Made by a program: the position numbers and the translations under genes
Notes under the pieces: generated by a model
What the model saw: only the letters and a program-made list of their open reading frames with translations
What the model was told of the DNA's origin: nothing
Database searches by the model: none
Shown here: one piece after another, positions 1 to 8,661 of the stretch
How the letters are laid out: every line of letters begins with the position of its first letter
Position numbering within the stretch: position 1 is the stretch's first letter
Source: Lentzea albidocapillata
GTDB taxonomy: Bacteria; Actinomycetota; Actinomycetes; Mycobacteriales; Pseudonocardiaceae
Length of the DNA stretch: 64,000 nucleotides
Reading direction: 5' to 3'
NCBI RefSeq assembly: GCF_000719115.1
Contig: NZ_JOEA01000002.1
Span: 124,001 to 188,000, forward strand

Positions 1-788
1 ATTCCCTGTCCATCGCGGACGTCGACGGCAACGGCACCGACGAGATCATCTACGGCGGCATGACCATCAACGCCGACGGCACAGGCCGCTACACCACGAA
101 CTTCTACGCCCACGGCGACGCGCTGCACGTGAGCGACTTCGTGCCGGGCCGCCCAGGTCAGGAAATCTGGCAGATCCACGAGCAGAGCTCCGGTGCCGCC
201 GCCACCCTGCGGGACGCCCGCACCGGTGCCGTCATCATGCAGAAGAACAACACCTGCAACTGCGAGGGCCCGGCTCGCGGCGTGGCCGGAGACGTGTACG
301 CCGGCAACCCCGGCGCCGAGTTCTGGGGCAAGGGAACCGGTCTGACGAGCGCGTTCAACTCCTCCGGCGGCAGCGTCGGACGAGCACCCGCCAGCGCGAA
401 CTTCCTCGCCTGGTGGGACGCCGACCCGGTGCGCGAGCTGCTCGACGGCAACCACGTGGACAAGTACGGCACCAATGGCGACACCCGGCTGCTCACCGGT
501 TCCGGCGCACACTCCATCAACGGCACCAAATCCACCCCGTCGCTGTCGGGTGACCTGTTCGGCGACTGGCGCGAGGAAGTCATCCTGCCTCGCGACGACA
601 ACGCCGCACTGCGCATCTATGCCACCGCGACGCAGACCGACCGGCGGATCCACACCCTGCTGCACGACCCCCAGTACCGCGTCGCCATCGCGTGGCAGAA
701 CACCGCCTACAACCAACCACCACACCCGAGTTTCTTCCTCGGCAACGGCATGAGCACCCCGCCACAACCGAACATCCACGTCCGCTGA
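1..788 (+). CDS. Rhamnogalacturonan lyase (PL11 family), C-terminal part
   Basis: The frame is open from the first bases of the window, so the 5' end lies outside. The visible 260 or so residues resemble the C-terminal half of family 11 polysaccharide lyases (YesW/YesX), which cleave the rhamnogalacturonan I backbone of pectin outside the cell. Seen: a beta-propeller-like repeat SIADVDGNGTDEIIYGG at the left edge, the conserved FGDWREEVI segment (about residues 181-189 of the visible part), and the family ending FFLGNGMSTPPQPNIHV. The family is usually about 600 residues, so more than half is missing. The next gene is a decayed fragment on the same strand. Confidence 0.88.
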   Translation, partial: SLSIADVDGNGTDEIIYGGMTINADGTGRYTTNFYAHGDALHVSDFVPGRPGQEIWQIHEQSSGAAATLRDARTGAVIMQKNNTCNCEGPARGVAGDVYAGNPGAEFWGKGTGLTSAFNSSGGSVGRAPASANFLAWWDADPVRELLDGNHVDKYGTNGDTRLLTGSGAHSINGTKSTPSLSGDLFGDWREEVILPRDDNAALRIYATATQTDRRIHTLLHDPQYRVAIAWQNTAYNQPPHPSFFLGNGMSTPPQPNIHVR

Positions 789-842
789 ACCCGGCGGTCA
801 GGCGAGTCGGCGGCACCGACCCGGCTCGTCTGACCGCGGCCA

Positions 843-1719
843 CGCCGTTCGCCGTCGGCGTGCGTCAGTACAGCTGGACGCGCGGCAGCCGCCGAATCAC
901 CACCTACTTCGCATCGCCGCCGGACGCGGGTCGGCGCCGCCCCCGGAGGCGGTGGACGAGGCGGTCATCGAGCGGGCGCTGCGAGCCGCTGCCGCCGTGC
1001 CGGGTTCGCCGCTGGCCGGGTGGGAGACCGGTGACCTGGCGGCGCGGCTGACGGGAGCCGATTCGGTCGAGCGCCGGATCGACCTGATGCTGAGGCTGGG
1101 CCCGGCGGGTGATCTGCTCGGTCTGCGGCCAGGGCTGAACCTGGCCCTGCTGAAGGAGAACCCGCACGGCATCGACCTCGGCCCGCTGGAACCGGCGCTT
1201 CCCGGAGTGTTGCTGACCCCGAACCGGAAGGTCCGGCTCGCTCCCGAGGAGCTCGTGGCCGACGCCGACCGGCTGGAGCGGCACCTGGACGCTCCGCGAC
1301 CGGGTTTCCAGCTGATCTCGCGACGGCAACTGCGCTCGCTCAACAGCTGGTCGCACAACGTCGGGTCGCTGGCCGGCGGATCGACGGTGTGCCGACTGCG
1401 CCTCCATCCCGCGGACGCCGCCACGCTGGGGGTGTCCGACGGACAGGCGATCGCCGTGCGCGGCCGGCACCGGGAGGTGGTCGCGGTCGCGGAGATCACC
1501 GACGCCATCGCGCCGGGCGTGGTGAGCCTGCCCTACGGCTGGGGCCACGACCGGCCGGGCACCCGGTTGCGCACGGCCGCCGGGGAGCCGGGCGTCAGCA
1601 TCAACAGCATCAACGCGCTGACCGACGAACAGGAGGTGGATCCGCTCTCCGGCACCGCGGTGTTCAACGGGGTGCCGGTCGAACTGCGGCCCGTCCCCCG
1701 GAGGCACGGGACCCCGTGA
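843..1719 (+). pseudogene. Remnant of a molybdopterin-dependent oxidoreductase (C-terminal third)
   Basis: From about 952 the frame encodes 255 residues that match only the C-terminal part of FdhF/nitrate-reductase-like molybdopterin oxidoreductases: a linker with PHGIDLGPLEPALPGVL, then the dinucleotide-binding domain with LNSWSHNV, LHPADAATLGVSDGQ and VVSLPYGWGHDRPGT. Such enzymes are normally 650-800 residues. The cofactor and Fe-S domains are absent. Similarity seems to extend upstream of the first GTG (HLLRIAAGRG, near 901-930). A further family-like stretch (FAVGVRQYSWT, near 850-880) lies in another frame, which suggests a frameshift. There is no convincing ribosome-binding site. I read this as a 5'-truncated, decaying gene. 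A recent short protein is less likely. Confidence 0.7.
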
Positions 1720-1855
1720 GCCACAACCCAGCCGGGGCCATAAAACAATCCTGAACGCAAATTCTTCCAGAGGGCACACAATTGTGCCGACCGCAAATAC
1801 ATCCCTGGGCATATCGCCAGTTCCACCGCAATAGCGTCGGCAAGAATCACTGAAC

Positions 1856-1885
1856 TTGACAATGTCTCGCGCGCTTGTTTATCGT
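1856..1885 (+). promoter_or_regulatory. Sigma-70-type promoter of the MFS exporter gene
   Basis: TTGACA at 1856-1861 is followed after 18 bases by TATCGT at 1880-1885, a good actinobacterial -35/-10 pair. It lies in a 203-bp gap (1720-1922) that is visibly richer in A+T than its surroundings. Just upstream, GGCACA and TGTGCC (about 1774-1789) form a short inverted repeat that could be an operator. The promoter places the start site near 1892, so an in-frame start at 1875 is excluded and the ATG at 1923 is preferred. Confidence 0.7.
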
Positions 1886-1922
1886 CGGTCAGGTTTTCGT
1901 CAATCGACATCCGAAGGTGTCC

Positions 1923-3512
1923 ATGACCGCGCCCACAACGCTGCCGAAGTCGCGGCAGCAGTTGATTCTTGCCGTTCTCATGGTGTGTTCACTGCTGATT
2001 TGGCTGGACAACACCGTCCTCAGCATCACCCTGGAGACCCTTGCCGATCCTGTCCGCGGACTGGGCGCCAGCCCGGCAGAGCTGCAATGGGCCACCGGCG
2101 CATACACCCTGGTCTTCGCAACCTTGATGTTCACCGCCGGCGCGCTCGGCGACAGTTTCGGCCACCGGAACGTGCTCGCGGTCGGACTGGTGATCTTCGC
2201 CGCGACCTCGATCTGGGCGGCGTACGCCGGCGACGCGGGACAGCTGATCGCAGCCCGCGCCGCGATGGGCATCGGCGCCGCTTTCATCATGCCCGCCAAC
2301 TTCGCCATCCTTTTGTGGACATTCACCGGTCCGGGGCGAGCGACGGCGATCGCCATTTCCTCGACGGCGACCGGCGTCGGAATGGCTGCGGGCCCGGTCC
2401 TCGCCGGGGTCCTGCTCAGCCATTTCTGGTGGGGTTCGGTCTTCCTGATCAACGTTCCCGTTGTCGTGGTGGCGCTGGCCGGAATCATCCTGCTGGTCCC
2501 CAATTTCCGCAGCCCCACCGTGCGACCGCTGGACCCGGCCGGGATCCTGCTGTCGATCAGCGGGCTCGCGACGCTGACCTACGGCCTGATCCGCGCGGGA
2601 CAGGTGGACACCTGGAGCCGGTGGGACGTCTGGGCGCCGATCGCGGCCGGGCTCGCCCTGCTCACCGTGTTCGTGCTCGTCGAACTGCGGACCAGGGAAC
2701 CGAGTTTCGACCCCCGGCTGCTGGCGCAGCGGATGTTCGGCGGCGGCAACCTGTCCATGTCACTGCTGCTCTTCTCGGTGGCTGCCGTCACCTTCTACAA
2801 CGCGTTCTACCTGCAGGGCGCACTCGGCTTCTCGCCGCTGAAGGCAGGCTTGGCCAACGTGCCGGCCGCGATCGGCGCTGTCGTGGGTGCGCCGCTGGGC
2901 GCACGCATGGTCCGCCTGTGGTCCTTGCGTGCGGTCGCCATACCTTCGATCACGGTGGCGGCGTTCTCCTTGGGCGCGGTCGGCTTCTTCGACCTGGACA
3001 CCTCGCTCACCTGGATCGCGGTCGTGTTGCTGACCCAGGGCCTCGCCGTCGGCATGGTGCTGGCGCCGGTGACCGGAGCGCTGATCAGCAGCCTGCCGCT
3101 GGAACGCTCCGGCGCCGGTTCGGCCGTCACCAACACGGCGCGCCAGGTCGGCAGCGTGATGGGGATCGCGGTGGGCGGCACGATCATGTCGATCGCCTAC
3201 CGGAACGCGATCGAACCCTCGCTCGGCGACGTCCCGCCCGCACTGCAGGACAGCGTCCGCGTGTCCGCGGAGCAGGCCAGGCACGTCGCCGGCACTCTCG
3301 ACGATCCTGCTCTCGTGGCGGCGGCGGACCGCGCGTTCATCCACGCCATGCACGTCGGCGCGGTCTGGATCATGGTCATCGCCCTCGTCGCGACAGCCGT
3401 ACTGGTGTTGGCCTTACGTCCCACCGCAGGACGCACGGGGCCGGCGCGGCAGGCCGAGGATGATCCGGACAGCAGCCGCTTCGCGGCGGAGGGCGCCTCA
3501 CACGCCGGATGA
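1923..3512 (+). CDS. MFS multidrug exporter, DHA2 (14-helix) family
   Basis: A 529-residue membrane protein of the EmrB/QacA drug:H+ antiporter type. Seen: an early membrane motif WLDNTVLSITL in helix 1, the motif-A-like loop GALGDSFGHRNVL after helix 2, about fourteen hydrophobic segments, and a polar tail. The ATG at 1923 has AAGG a few bases upstream and lies about 30 bases behind a clear promoter. The gene converges with the unassigned biosynthetic cluster and is separated from it by a strong hairpin. It is the nearest candidate exporter for that cluster's product, but the link is only by position. Confidence 0.9.
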   Translation: MTAPTTLPKSRQQLILAVLMVCSLLIWLDNTVLSITLETLADPVRGLGASPAELQWATGAYTLVFATLMFTAGALGDSFGHRNVLAVGLVIFAATSIWAAYAGDAGQLIAARAAMGIGAAFIMPANFAILLWTFTGPGRATAIAISSTATGVGMAAGPVLAGVLLSHFWWGSVFLINVPVVVVALAGIILLVPNFRSPTVRPLDPAGILLSISGLATLTYGLIRAGQVDTWSRWDVWAPIAAGLALLTVFVLVELRTREPSFDPRLLAQRMFGGGNLSMSLLLFSVAAVTFYNAFYLQGALGFSPLKAGLANVPAAIGAVVGAPLGARMVRLWSLRAVAIPSITVAAFSLGAVGFFDLDTSLTWIAVVLLTQGLAVGMVLAPVTGALISSLPLERSGAGSAVTNTARQVGSVMGIAVGGTIMSIAYRNAIEPSLGDVPPALQDSVRVSAEQARHVAGTLDDPALVAAADRAFIHAMHVGAVWIMVIALVATAVLVLALRPTAGRTGPARQAEDDPDSSRFAAEGASHAG

Positions 3513-3521
3513 CCGCGGTCT

Positions 3522-3559
3522 GGGCTGGGCGCGGTGGGATGCCCCGCCGCGCCCAGCCC
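3522..3559. terminator. Bidirectional hairpin terminator
   Basis: A 13-bp perfect stem (GGGCTGGGCGCGG with CCGCGCCCAGCCC) and a 12-base loop lie in the 73-bp gap between the convergent MFS gene and AMP-ligase gene. There is no clear U-tract, which is common in actinobacteria. Confidence 0.75.
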
Positions 3560-3585
3560 GGCATGGCCCGGTCCGTGCGAGGCAG

Positions 3586-5037
3586 TTATGCGGTTGCTCC
3601 GCATCGATCGGCGGCGACCCGCGCCAAAGTGCGGTGGCAGACCTTGCCGGTGCGGCCGACCGGCAGGTCGGGCACGGTGAGCAGGAACTCGGGCAGTTTG
3701 GGCTTCGCCAGTCCCCGTGCGGACAGGAACGCGGTGAGGCCGGGCAGGTCGAGGTGCTGTCCATTGCGGATGGTCACGATCGCGCAGAGCCGTTCGCCCA
3801 TCTCGGTGTCCGGCACCGGCACGCAGGCGACCTCGCCGACCGACGGATGCCCGCCGATCGCCAGCTCCACCTCGGCGGGACTGATCGTGTAGCCGCCTCG
3901 GATCACCACGCGTTTCGCCCTGCCGGTGACGTGCAGCCGGCCCGCGCCGTCGAAGTGGCCGCGGTCGCCCGTGCGCACCCAGCCTGCGTCGAGCCGGTGG
4001 CGGGCGTCCAACTCGGGCGCACCGACGTAGCACAGCGGCGTCATCGGGCCCCTCGCGCAGATCTCGCCGTCGACGATCCGGATGTCGCACACCGCGGGGT
4101 CCGGGACGCCCACGCCGTTCTCCGGTGTCGTCGTGTGGCAGTTCACGCCGTCCGACGAGCCGTAGACGGTGATCACGTCGACGCCGAACCGTGCGCGGCA
4201 CGCGGCCAGTGTCGCGGTCGGCAGCACATCGCCGCTCGACACCAGCGCGACGAGGCTGGAGACGTCGAAGTCCGCGGGATCGTCCGCCAGCCGGCGCCAC
4301 ATCGTCGGCACCGCGAACACGTGCGTCGGGCGGTGCTCGGCGATCAGCCGCATAGCGGTGTCCGGCGCGAACCGCCGGGTGAGGATCAACGTGCCCCCCA
4401 GGCAGCACAGCGTGACCGGCACGCCGAACGAGCCGAACGACGAGGTGAGCGAGACGAGCACCAGGTCGCGGGGCACCGCCACGGAACCGTGCACTGCCCG
4501 CAGATAGTTGGCCCGCCCGCCGGCGAACGCGTTGTGCGAGTAGGCGACCATCTTCGGCTCGGCCTCCGAGCCGGACGACAGCAGGATCTTCGCCGGCGCC
4601 TCCGGATGGGGTCGTCCGTGGCTGCGTATGCCCGGTTTCCCACTCACGACCCCACCGGCGATCAGCGCGCTCGCGCCGGCACGGGACAGCAACGTGCCGG
4701 CGCCCGCGGGCACCGGCAGCACCACCGCTCCGACCGCGAGCACCGCCAGTTCGGCGACGACGGCGGCACGTCCGTCGGGTTCGTGCACGCCGATGATGTC
4801 GGTGGTGCCATACGGCAGCCTTGCGGCGAGCTCCTGAACGAACTGATCAAGCTCGGAGTAGGAGAGCTCGCCCTCGTCGTCGATCAGCGCTGTGCGGTCC
4901 GGATGTTCCCGGACCCGGTCGCGGAACAGAGAGTGCAGGTCGCGGTCCGGGCAGTACCCCTGGGCAGCCCAGTCGCGGCGCAGCTGGGCGGGAACCAGGT
5001 CGCGCAGGACCGTCCCGGTGGCGGACACCCACGTCAT
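3586..5037 (-). CDS. AMP-dependent acyl/aryl ligase (cluster ligase A)
   Basis: A 483-residue ANL-superfamily adenylating enzyme that should activate a carboxylic acid as acyl-AMP and pass it to CoA or another acceptor. Seen: N-terminal segment LSYSELDQF (near 59-67), an unusual phosphate loop SSGSEAEPK (about 154-162) where the family normally has SGTTGxPK, YGSSDGVN, RTGDRG, GRAKRVVIRGGY and the C-terminal GRTGKV lysine. The loop substitution could alter ATP handling. The acid substrate cannot be read. The ATG at 5037 overlaps the stop of the upstream CoA-transferase gene (ATGA), so translation is probably coupled. It is the last gene of a nine-gene leftward operon. Confidence 0.88.
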   Translation of the reverse strand: MTWVSATGTVLRDLVPAQLRRDWAAQGYCPDRDLHSLFRDRVREHPDRTALIDDEGELSYSELDQFVQELAARLPYGTTDIIGVHEPDGRAAVVAELAVLAVGAVVLPVPAGAGTLLSRAGASALIAGGVVSGKPGIRSHGRPHPEAPAKILLSSGSEAEPKMVAYSHNAFAGGRANYLRAVHGSVAVPRDLVLVSLTSSFGSFGVPVTLCCLGGTLILTRRFAPDTAMRLIAEHRPTHVFAVPTMWRRLADDPADFDVSSLVALVSSGDVLPTATLAACRARFGVDVITVYGSSDGVNCHTTTPENGVGVPDPAVCDIRIVDGEICARGPMTPLCYVGAPELDARHRLDAGWVRTGDRGHFDGAGRLHVTGRAKRVVIRGGYTISPAEVELAIGGHPSVGEVACVPVPDTEMGERLCAIVTIRNGQHLDLPGLTAFLSARGLAKPKLPEFLLTVPDLPVGRTGKVCHRTLARVAADRCGATA

Positions 5038-6401
5038 GACGTGAACTCCCACGGCGAGGAGACCAGGACGCACTCGTCCCGGACAAGGGCACGGGCGAAG
5101 CGGGGGTCCGCGGCGAGTGCGGCCAGGTCGTCGCACACCGGCACGGTCAACGGCTCGGCGCATCGGCGCCGCGGCCAGGCGTTCATCCTGCCGGCCGCGG
5201 ACAACAGCGACGAGTCGACCCGAGTGGCGCCACGGGTCAGCGCGGCCACGACGCCGTGCGCGCTCACGACTCCCCCGAACACGTCGACGATCGTCATCAG
5301 CGAGGGCGGAACTCCGCTGTGGGCCTGCACGACGAAGTCCGTTCCCAGCGGCGGGTTCGGGCCCAGCTCGGTACCCCAGCCCGACGCGTGCGCGTACACG
5401 ATCCCCGGCCGCACCCGCGCGAGATCGGTGTGGCGCAACGACCACTGCTCCGCCTTGCCCGGAGCCCAGTTGTGCAGGAACACGTCCGCGCTCGCCGCGA
5501 GATCGAGCGCCTCCTGCCTCCCGCCGGGGGCGCCCAAGTCGATCTCGACCACGTCCTTGCCCCAGTTGAGCGCGCGGAACCGGGCCGAAGTGTCACCGGC
5601 CATCGGCGGCACCCAGCGCAACGGGTCACCGTCTGGCGGCTCGATCCGCAGCACGGTCGCGCCGAGCAACCGCAACAGGTGCCCGGCCAGCGGCCCCTGC
5701 ACCCGGCGGCACGACTCGAGCACCACCAGCCCGGACAACGGCAGCAGCTCGGCCGGTCGCCCACGCCGGTGATCGCCACTCGCGCCGCTCAGCACGAAGG
5801 CGGGCACGTGACTGACCGGCTGGTCCGACACCCGCACCAGCGTCATGCCGGTGCGACGGGCGACGTCGGTGAGCCACACCATCGGGTACGCCGCGAGTAC
5901 CTCGGCCAGCCGGGGCAGCGGACAGGTCGCGGTCGCGAACCGGTGCAGGAACGGCCGCCACCCTTGCGACACCGACTGGTCGTCCGCGCCGAGCGCGGCC
6001 CAGAACCGTTGCCACACCGATGGATCGAGCGCCTCGATCTCGAACGCAACTCCCTCGGCGGAGTAAAACGGTGGCCCGCCAGGAGAATGCGGTTCGGCCG
6101 GGTCGTCCGCCGTCGCCGCCGCGAGGTACTGCGCGACGGCGAGCAGAGCTGCCTGCGCCAGCGAGGTGGACACCGCGTGCAACGGGATTCCCCGCGCCTG
6201 GGCGAACGTCAGCGCGCAGGCGCCCAGTTCCGCCAGTTCCGCCGCGACGATCGAGGCGTAGTCGAGACCGAGCGGCGTCGGCCTGCCGAACCGGCGGCCG
6301 TGCACGTGCATGATCCCGCACGCGGCCTGCACGTCCTGTTCTCCCGCCAGCGGCAGGTCGACCGGCCCGGCCACGGACACCGCGTCGAGCGAGAGCGTCA
6401 C
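5034..6401 (-). CDS. CaiB/BaiF-type (family III) CoA-transferase, halves in permuted order
   Basis: A 455-residue protein related to family III CoA-transferases, which move CoA between carboxylic acids through an aspartyl-CoA intermediate. The segment that normally opens the fold (LSGLVVLESCRRVQGPLAGH followed by LGATVLRIEPPDGDPLR and NWGKDVVEIDL) begins only at about residue 220. The first 210 residues (for example FEIEALDPSVWQRFWAALG and WRPFLHRFATA) resemble the usual C-terminal half. The likely catalytic Asp is in TIVDVFGG near residue 375. This looks like a circular permutation or a fusion of parts of two copies. It starts with GTG, overlapping the methyltransferase stop (GTGA). It may exchange CoA on the acid activated by the neighbouring ligases. 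Confidence 0.78.
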   Translation of the reverse strand: MTLSLDAVSVAGPVDLPLAGEQDVQAACGIMHVHGRRFGRPTPLGLDYASIVAAELAELGACALTFAQARGIPLHAVSTSLAQAALLAVAQYLAAATADDPAEPHSPGGPPFYSAEGVAFEIEALDPSVWQRFWAALGADDQSVSQGWRPFLHRFATATCPLPRLAEVLAAYPMVWLTDVARRTGMTLVRVSDQPVSHVPAFVLSGASGDHRRGRPAELLPLSGLVVLESCRRVQGPLAGHLLRLLGATVLRIEPPDGDPLRWVPPMAGDTSARFRALNWGKDVVEIDLGAPGGRQEALDLAASADVFLHNWAPGKAEQWSLRHTDLARVRPGIVYAHASGWGTELGPNPPLGTDFVVQAHSGVPPSLMTIVDVFGGVVSAHGVVAALTRGATRVDSSLLSAAGRMNAWPRRRCAEPLTVPVCDDLAALAADPRFARALVRDECVLVSSPWEFTS

Positions 6402-7174
6402 GCGGGCCGCCTTCCGTGCACCGAGTAGACGACGCAGGACGACGCGCGGAACCGCGGATCCGCCATCACCGCGCGCACCCCGGCGAGCTGCTCGTCGGTC
6501 ATGCCCGCCGCGATCAGCTTGTCCCGCAGGTGATGCGTGTGGTGCACCAGCAGCCGCACCCCTGGCGATCCCGCGTGCCAAGGGAACAGCGCGGGCATCG
6601 GATCGACGTCGACGAGCCCTGCCTCCGCCATCGACGCGGCCGCACGCCTGCCCCACGTGCCGTCACCGCCGGCGGCGCGGAACGTCCGTTCCTTGGCTGC
6701 GAGGAACGTCTCGTAGAGCTGGGCCGCGCGTTCGTCCGGCGCGAGCAGCACCGGACCGTAGGAGATGTCGAACTCGTCGATCTGCATCCATCCGCCCGGC
6801 TTCAACGCGCGCACCAGCTTGCGCAGCACGGCCTCGCGTTCCGGGATGTGCTGCAACACCAGCCGCGCGTGGATGAGGTCGAACTCGTTGTCCGGCAACG
6901 GGTCGTGCACCACGTCGTGCTGAAGGACCGTGAGCCCGCGCACCGGTGTGACGTGTTCGGGCTTGATGTCGGTGGCGAGCACCGAGCCGGCGCGAGCCGC
7001 GAGCCAGTGTGCGACGGTGCTGCCACCCGCGCCGACCTCCAGGCAGCGCCAGCCCGGACCGACACCGGTCTCGGCCAGCCGTGCCAGGGTGATCGGGTCG
7101 TAGGCCTCGCTGAGGCACCGATGCTGTTCGGTCGCGTGCACGCTGTGGTTGTCGAAGACATAGGTCGTGGTCAC
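6398..7174 (-). CDS. Class I SAM-dependent methyltransferase (cluster MT A)
   Basis: A 258-residue Rossmann methyltransferase. Motif I is CLEVGAGGSTVAHWLA (about 45-59), the acidic residue after strand 2 is in LATDIKPE, and the later motifs FDLIHARLVLQHIPERE and LKPGGWMQIDE are clear. The group methylated (O, N or C) cannot be told. The GTG at 7174 has GGGAGG six bases upstream and overlaps the stop of the preceding ligase gene. Homologues often act on small secondary metabolites, which fits the operon. Confidence 0.88.
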   Translation of the reverse strand: MTTTYVFDNHSVHATEQHRCLSEAYDPITLARLAETGVGPGWRCLEVGAGGSTVAHWLAARAGSVLATDIKPEHVTPVRGLTVLQHDVVHDPLPDNEFDLIHARLVLQHIPEREAVLRKLVRALKPGGWMQIDEFDISYGPVLLAPDERAAQLYETFLAAKERTFRAAGGDGTWGRRAAASMAEAGLVDVDPMPALFPWHAGSPGVRLLVHHTHHLRDKLIAAGMTDEQLAGVRAVMADPRFRASSCVVYSVHGRRPA

Positions 7175-8661
7175 GTCCACCTCCCTGAGCCGTTCGTGTC
7201 GGCGGCGCCCACCAGCCGCGCCAGCAGTTCGAGTCGTCGTACTTTGCCGGTGCCGGTCCGCGGTACCTCGTCCCAGCGCAGCACCACGGGCTCGGCCATC
7301 GGCGGCAGGCCGGCGACCGCGCGCCGCCAGGCGGCCGGGTCCAGCCCGGTGTCGGTCACCACCACGGGAATCGGATGCGCTCCGGGCGCGGCGAGCAGGA
7401 CGCACTCCTCCACGTCGGGCAGCCGGTCCTCGACGGCGTCCTCCACGGCGAGGCAGCTGAGTCCCGCCACCGTGTCCACCTCACGGTCCAGCAGCGTCAC
7501 CACGCCGGTGCGGCTCACGATGCCGAGGTCGCCGGTGTTCCACCACGGCCCGTCCGCCTTGGCGTCCCAGCGGTCCTGCTCGCCGACGTAGCCTGCGCAC
7601 CGGGCGCGGGTGCGGGTGAGCACGAGTCCCGCGGTGCCACGCGGCACCGGCTCCAGCGTCTGCGGGTCGACCACGCGCAGCCTCGCCATTCCCGGCATCG
7701 GCCTGCCGAGGTCGCGGGTCGTGTGCGCGGTGCGCCGGGTGAGGAACCGGAACGACAGCGGCCCGGTCTCGGTCTGGCCCCAGCCCTGCATCCACAGTGG
7801 ACGACGGTGGCGCGACGCGTGCAGCATCGTTCTGATCACCGGCGGATGCATCGCGTCGTAGGTGCTGACGAACCGGCGGACCGCGTGGAACGGGTTGCCA
7901 GGCCCGGCGGCGAGCGTCCGCCAGCGCACGTAGGCCGACGGCAGCGCCTCCAGCACGGTCGGCGGGTGCGCGCCGAACACCCGTGCCGCCGAGGACGCAT
8001 CGCTCAGCAGCACGATCTCCCGCGGTGCGAGGCACAGCGCCGACGCGGTCCAGCAGAACGTGCGGCCGTGCGCGTACGAGCTGGCGTTGCCCATCACGTC
8101 GTCGCGCCGGGTGCCGATGAGCGGCCAGCGCACCGACTCCGGTCGCGCGAGCCGGTCGATGATCGTCCGGGTGGTGTGCACGACGAGCTTGGGCACGCCG
8201 GTGGTGCCGGACGTGTGGTTGATGATCAACGGAGCGTCGTCGTGCCTGCGGCGGGGCGCGGGTGGCCGGGCCGCGGCGAACTCGTCGATCCGCAGCACCC
8301 TGGGGGCGCTCATGGTCCTGTCGGTGACGACCAGCGCCGGATCGAGGCGCTTCAGCAGGGTTTCCAGCGTGTCGTCCGGAAGATGGCCGGACAGCAACGC
8401 GGGCACCGCGCCGAGCCGCACCGCCGCGCACGCCAGCAGGTCGTAGTCCCAGTGGTTGCGCTTGACGACGGCGACCCGGTCACCGGGCCGCACCCCCGCC
8501 TCGGACAGCCAGCCCGCGGCGTCGAGCACCAGCTCGGCGAGCTGCGCGACGGTGTACGTGTCACCCCTGCCGGGTGCGATGTCGAACGGCCGGTCCAGGC
8601 GCACGATCGTCGCCGCGCCGGAGCACTGTTCGAACAAGGTGCCCATGTCGTGTGGCTTCAC
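7171..8661 (-). CDS. AMP-dependent acyl-CoA ligase (cluster ligase B)
   Basis: A 496-residue ANL adenylate-forming enzyme with a canonical phosphate loop HTSGTTGVPK (about 149-158), GWGQTETGPL, NTGDLGIV, and a C-terminal GTGKVRR that carries the adenylation lysine. It therefore differs from the other ligase of the operon, whose loop is atypical. This suggests two distinct carboxylic acids, or one active and one specialised enzyme. No carrier-protein domain is attached. The GTG at 8661 follows GGAAGGAG and overlaps the flavoprotein stop (GTGA). Confidence 0.88.
   Translation of the reverse strand: MKPHDMGTLFEQCSGAATIVRLDRPFDIAPGRGDTYTVAQLAELVLDAAGWLSEAGVRPGDRVAVVKRNHWDYDLLACAAVRLGAVPALLSGHLPDDTLETLLKRLDPALVVTDRTMSAPRVLRIDEFAAARPPAPRRRHDDAPLIINHTSGTTGVPKLVVHTTRTIIDRLARPESVRWPLIGTRRDDVMGNASSYAHGRTFCWTASALCLAPREIVLLSDASSAARVFGAHPPTVLEALPSAYVRWRTLAAGPGNPFHAVRRFVSTYDAMHPPVIRTMLHASRHRRPLWMQGWGQTETGPLSFRFLTRRTAHTTRDLGRPMPGMARLRVVDPQTLEPVPRGTAGLVLTRTRARCAGYVGEQDRWDAKADGPWWNTGDLGIVSRTGVVTLLDREVDTVAGLSCLAVEDAVEDRLPDVEECVLLAAPGAHPIPVVVTDTGLDPAAWRRAVAGLPPMAEPVVLRWDEVPRTGTGKVRRLELLARLVGAADTNGSGRWT

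Noticed and set aside
1875..1922. Earlier in-frame start for the DHA2 exporter at 1875
   Set aside because: It lies upstream of or within the -10 region of the likely promoter and lacks a ribosome site. The ATG at 1923 has both promoter spacing and AAGG.
1856..3463. Long Arg/Gly/Pro-rich open frames overlapping the MFS gene and many other genes
   Set aside because: They are shadow frames of high-GC coding sequence: biased composition, no domains, and an overlapping frame with clear homology.
5038..5445. N-terminal extension of ligase A into the upstream gene
   Set aside because: The extension is Arg-rich shadow sequence of the CoA-transferase gene. The ATG at 5037 forms the same ATGA/GTGA coupling seen through the operon.
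3586..8661. The two adenylating enzymes as parts of an NRPS
   Set aside because: No condensation, carrier or thioesterase domain is present in either protein or elsewhere in the cluster.
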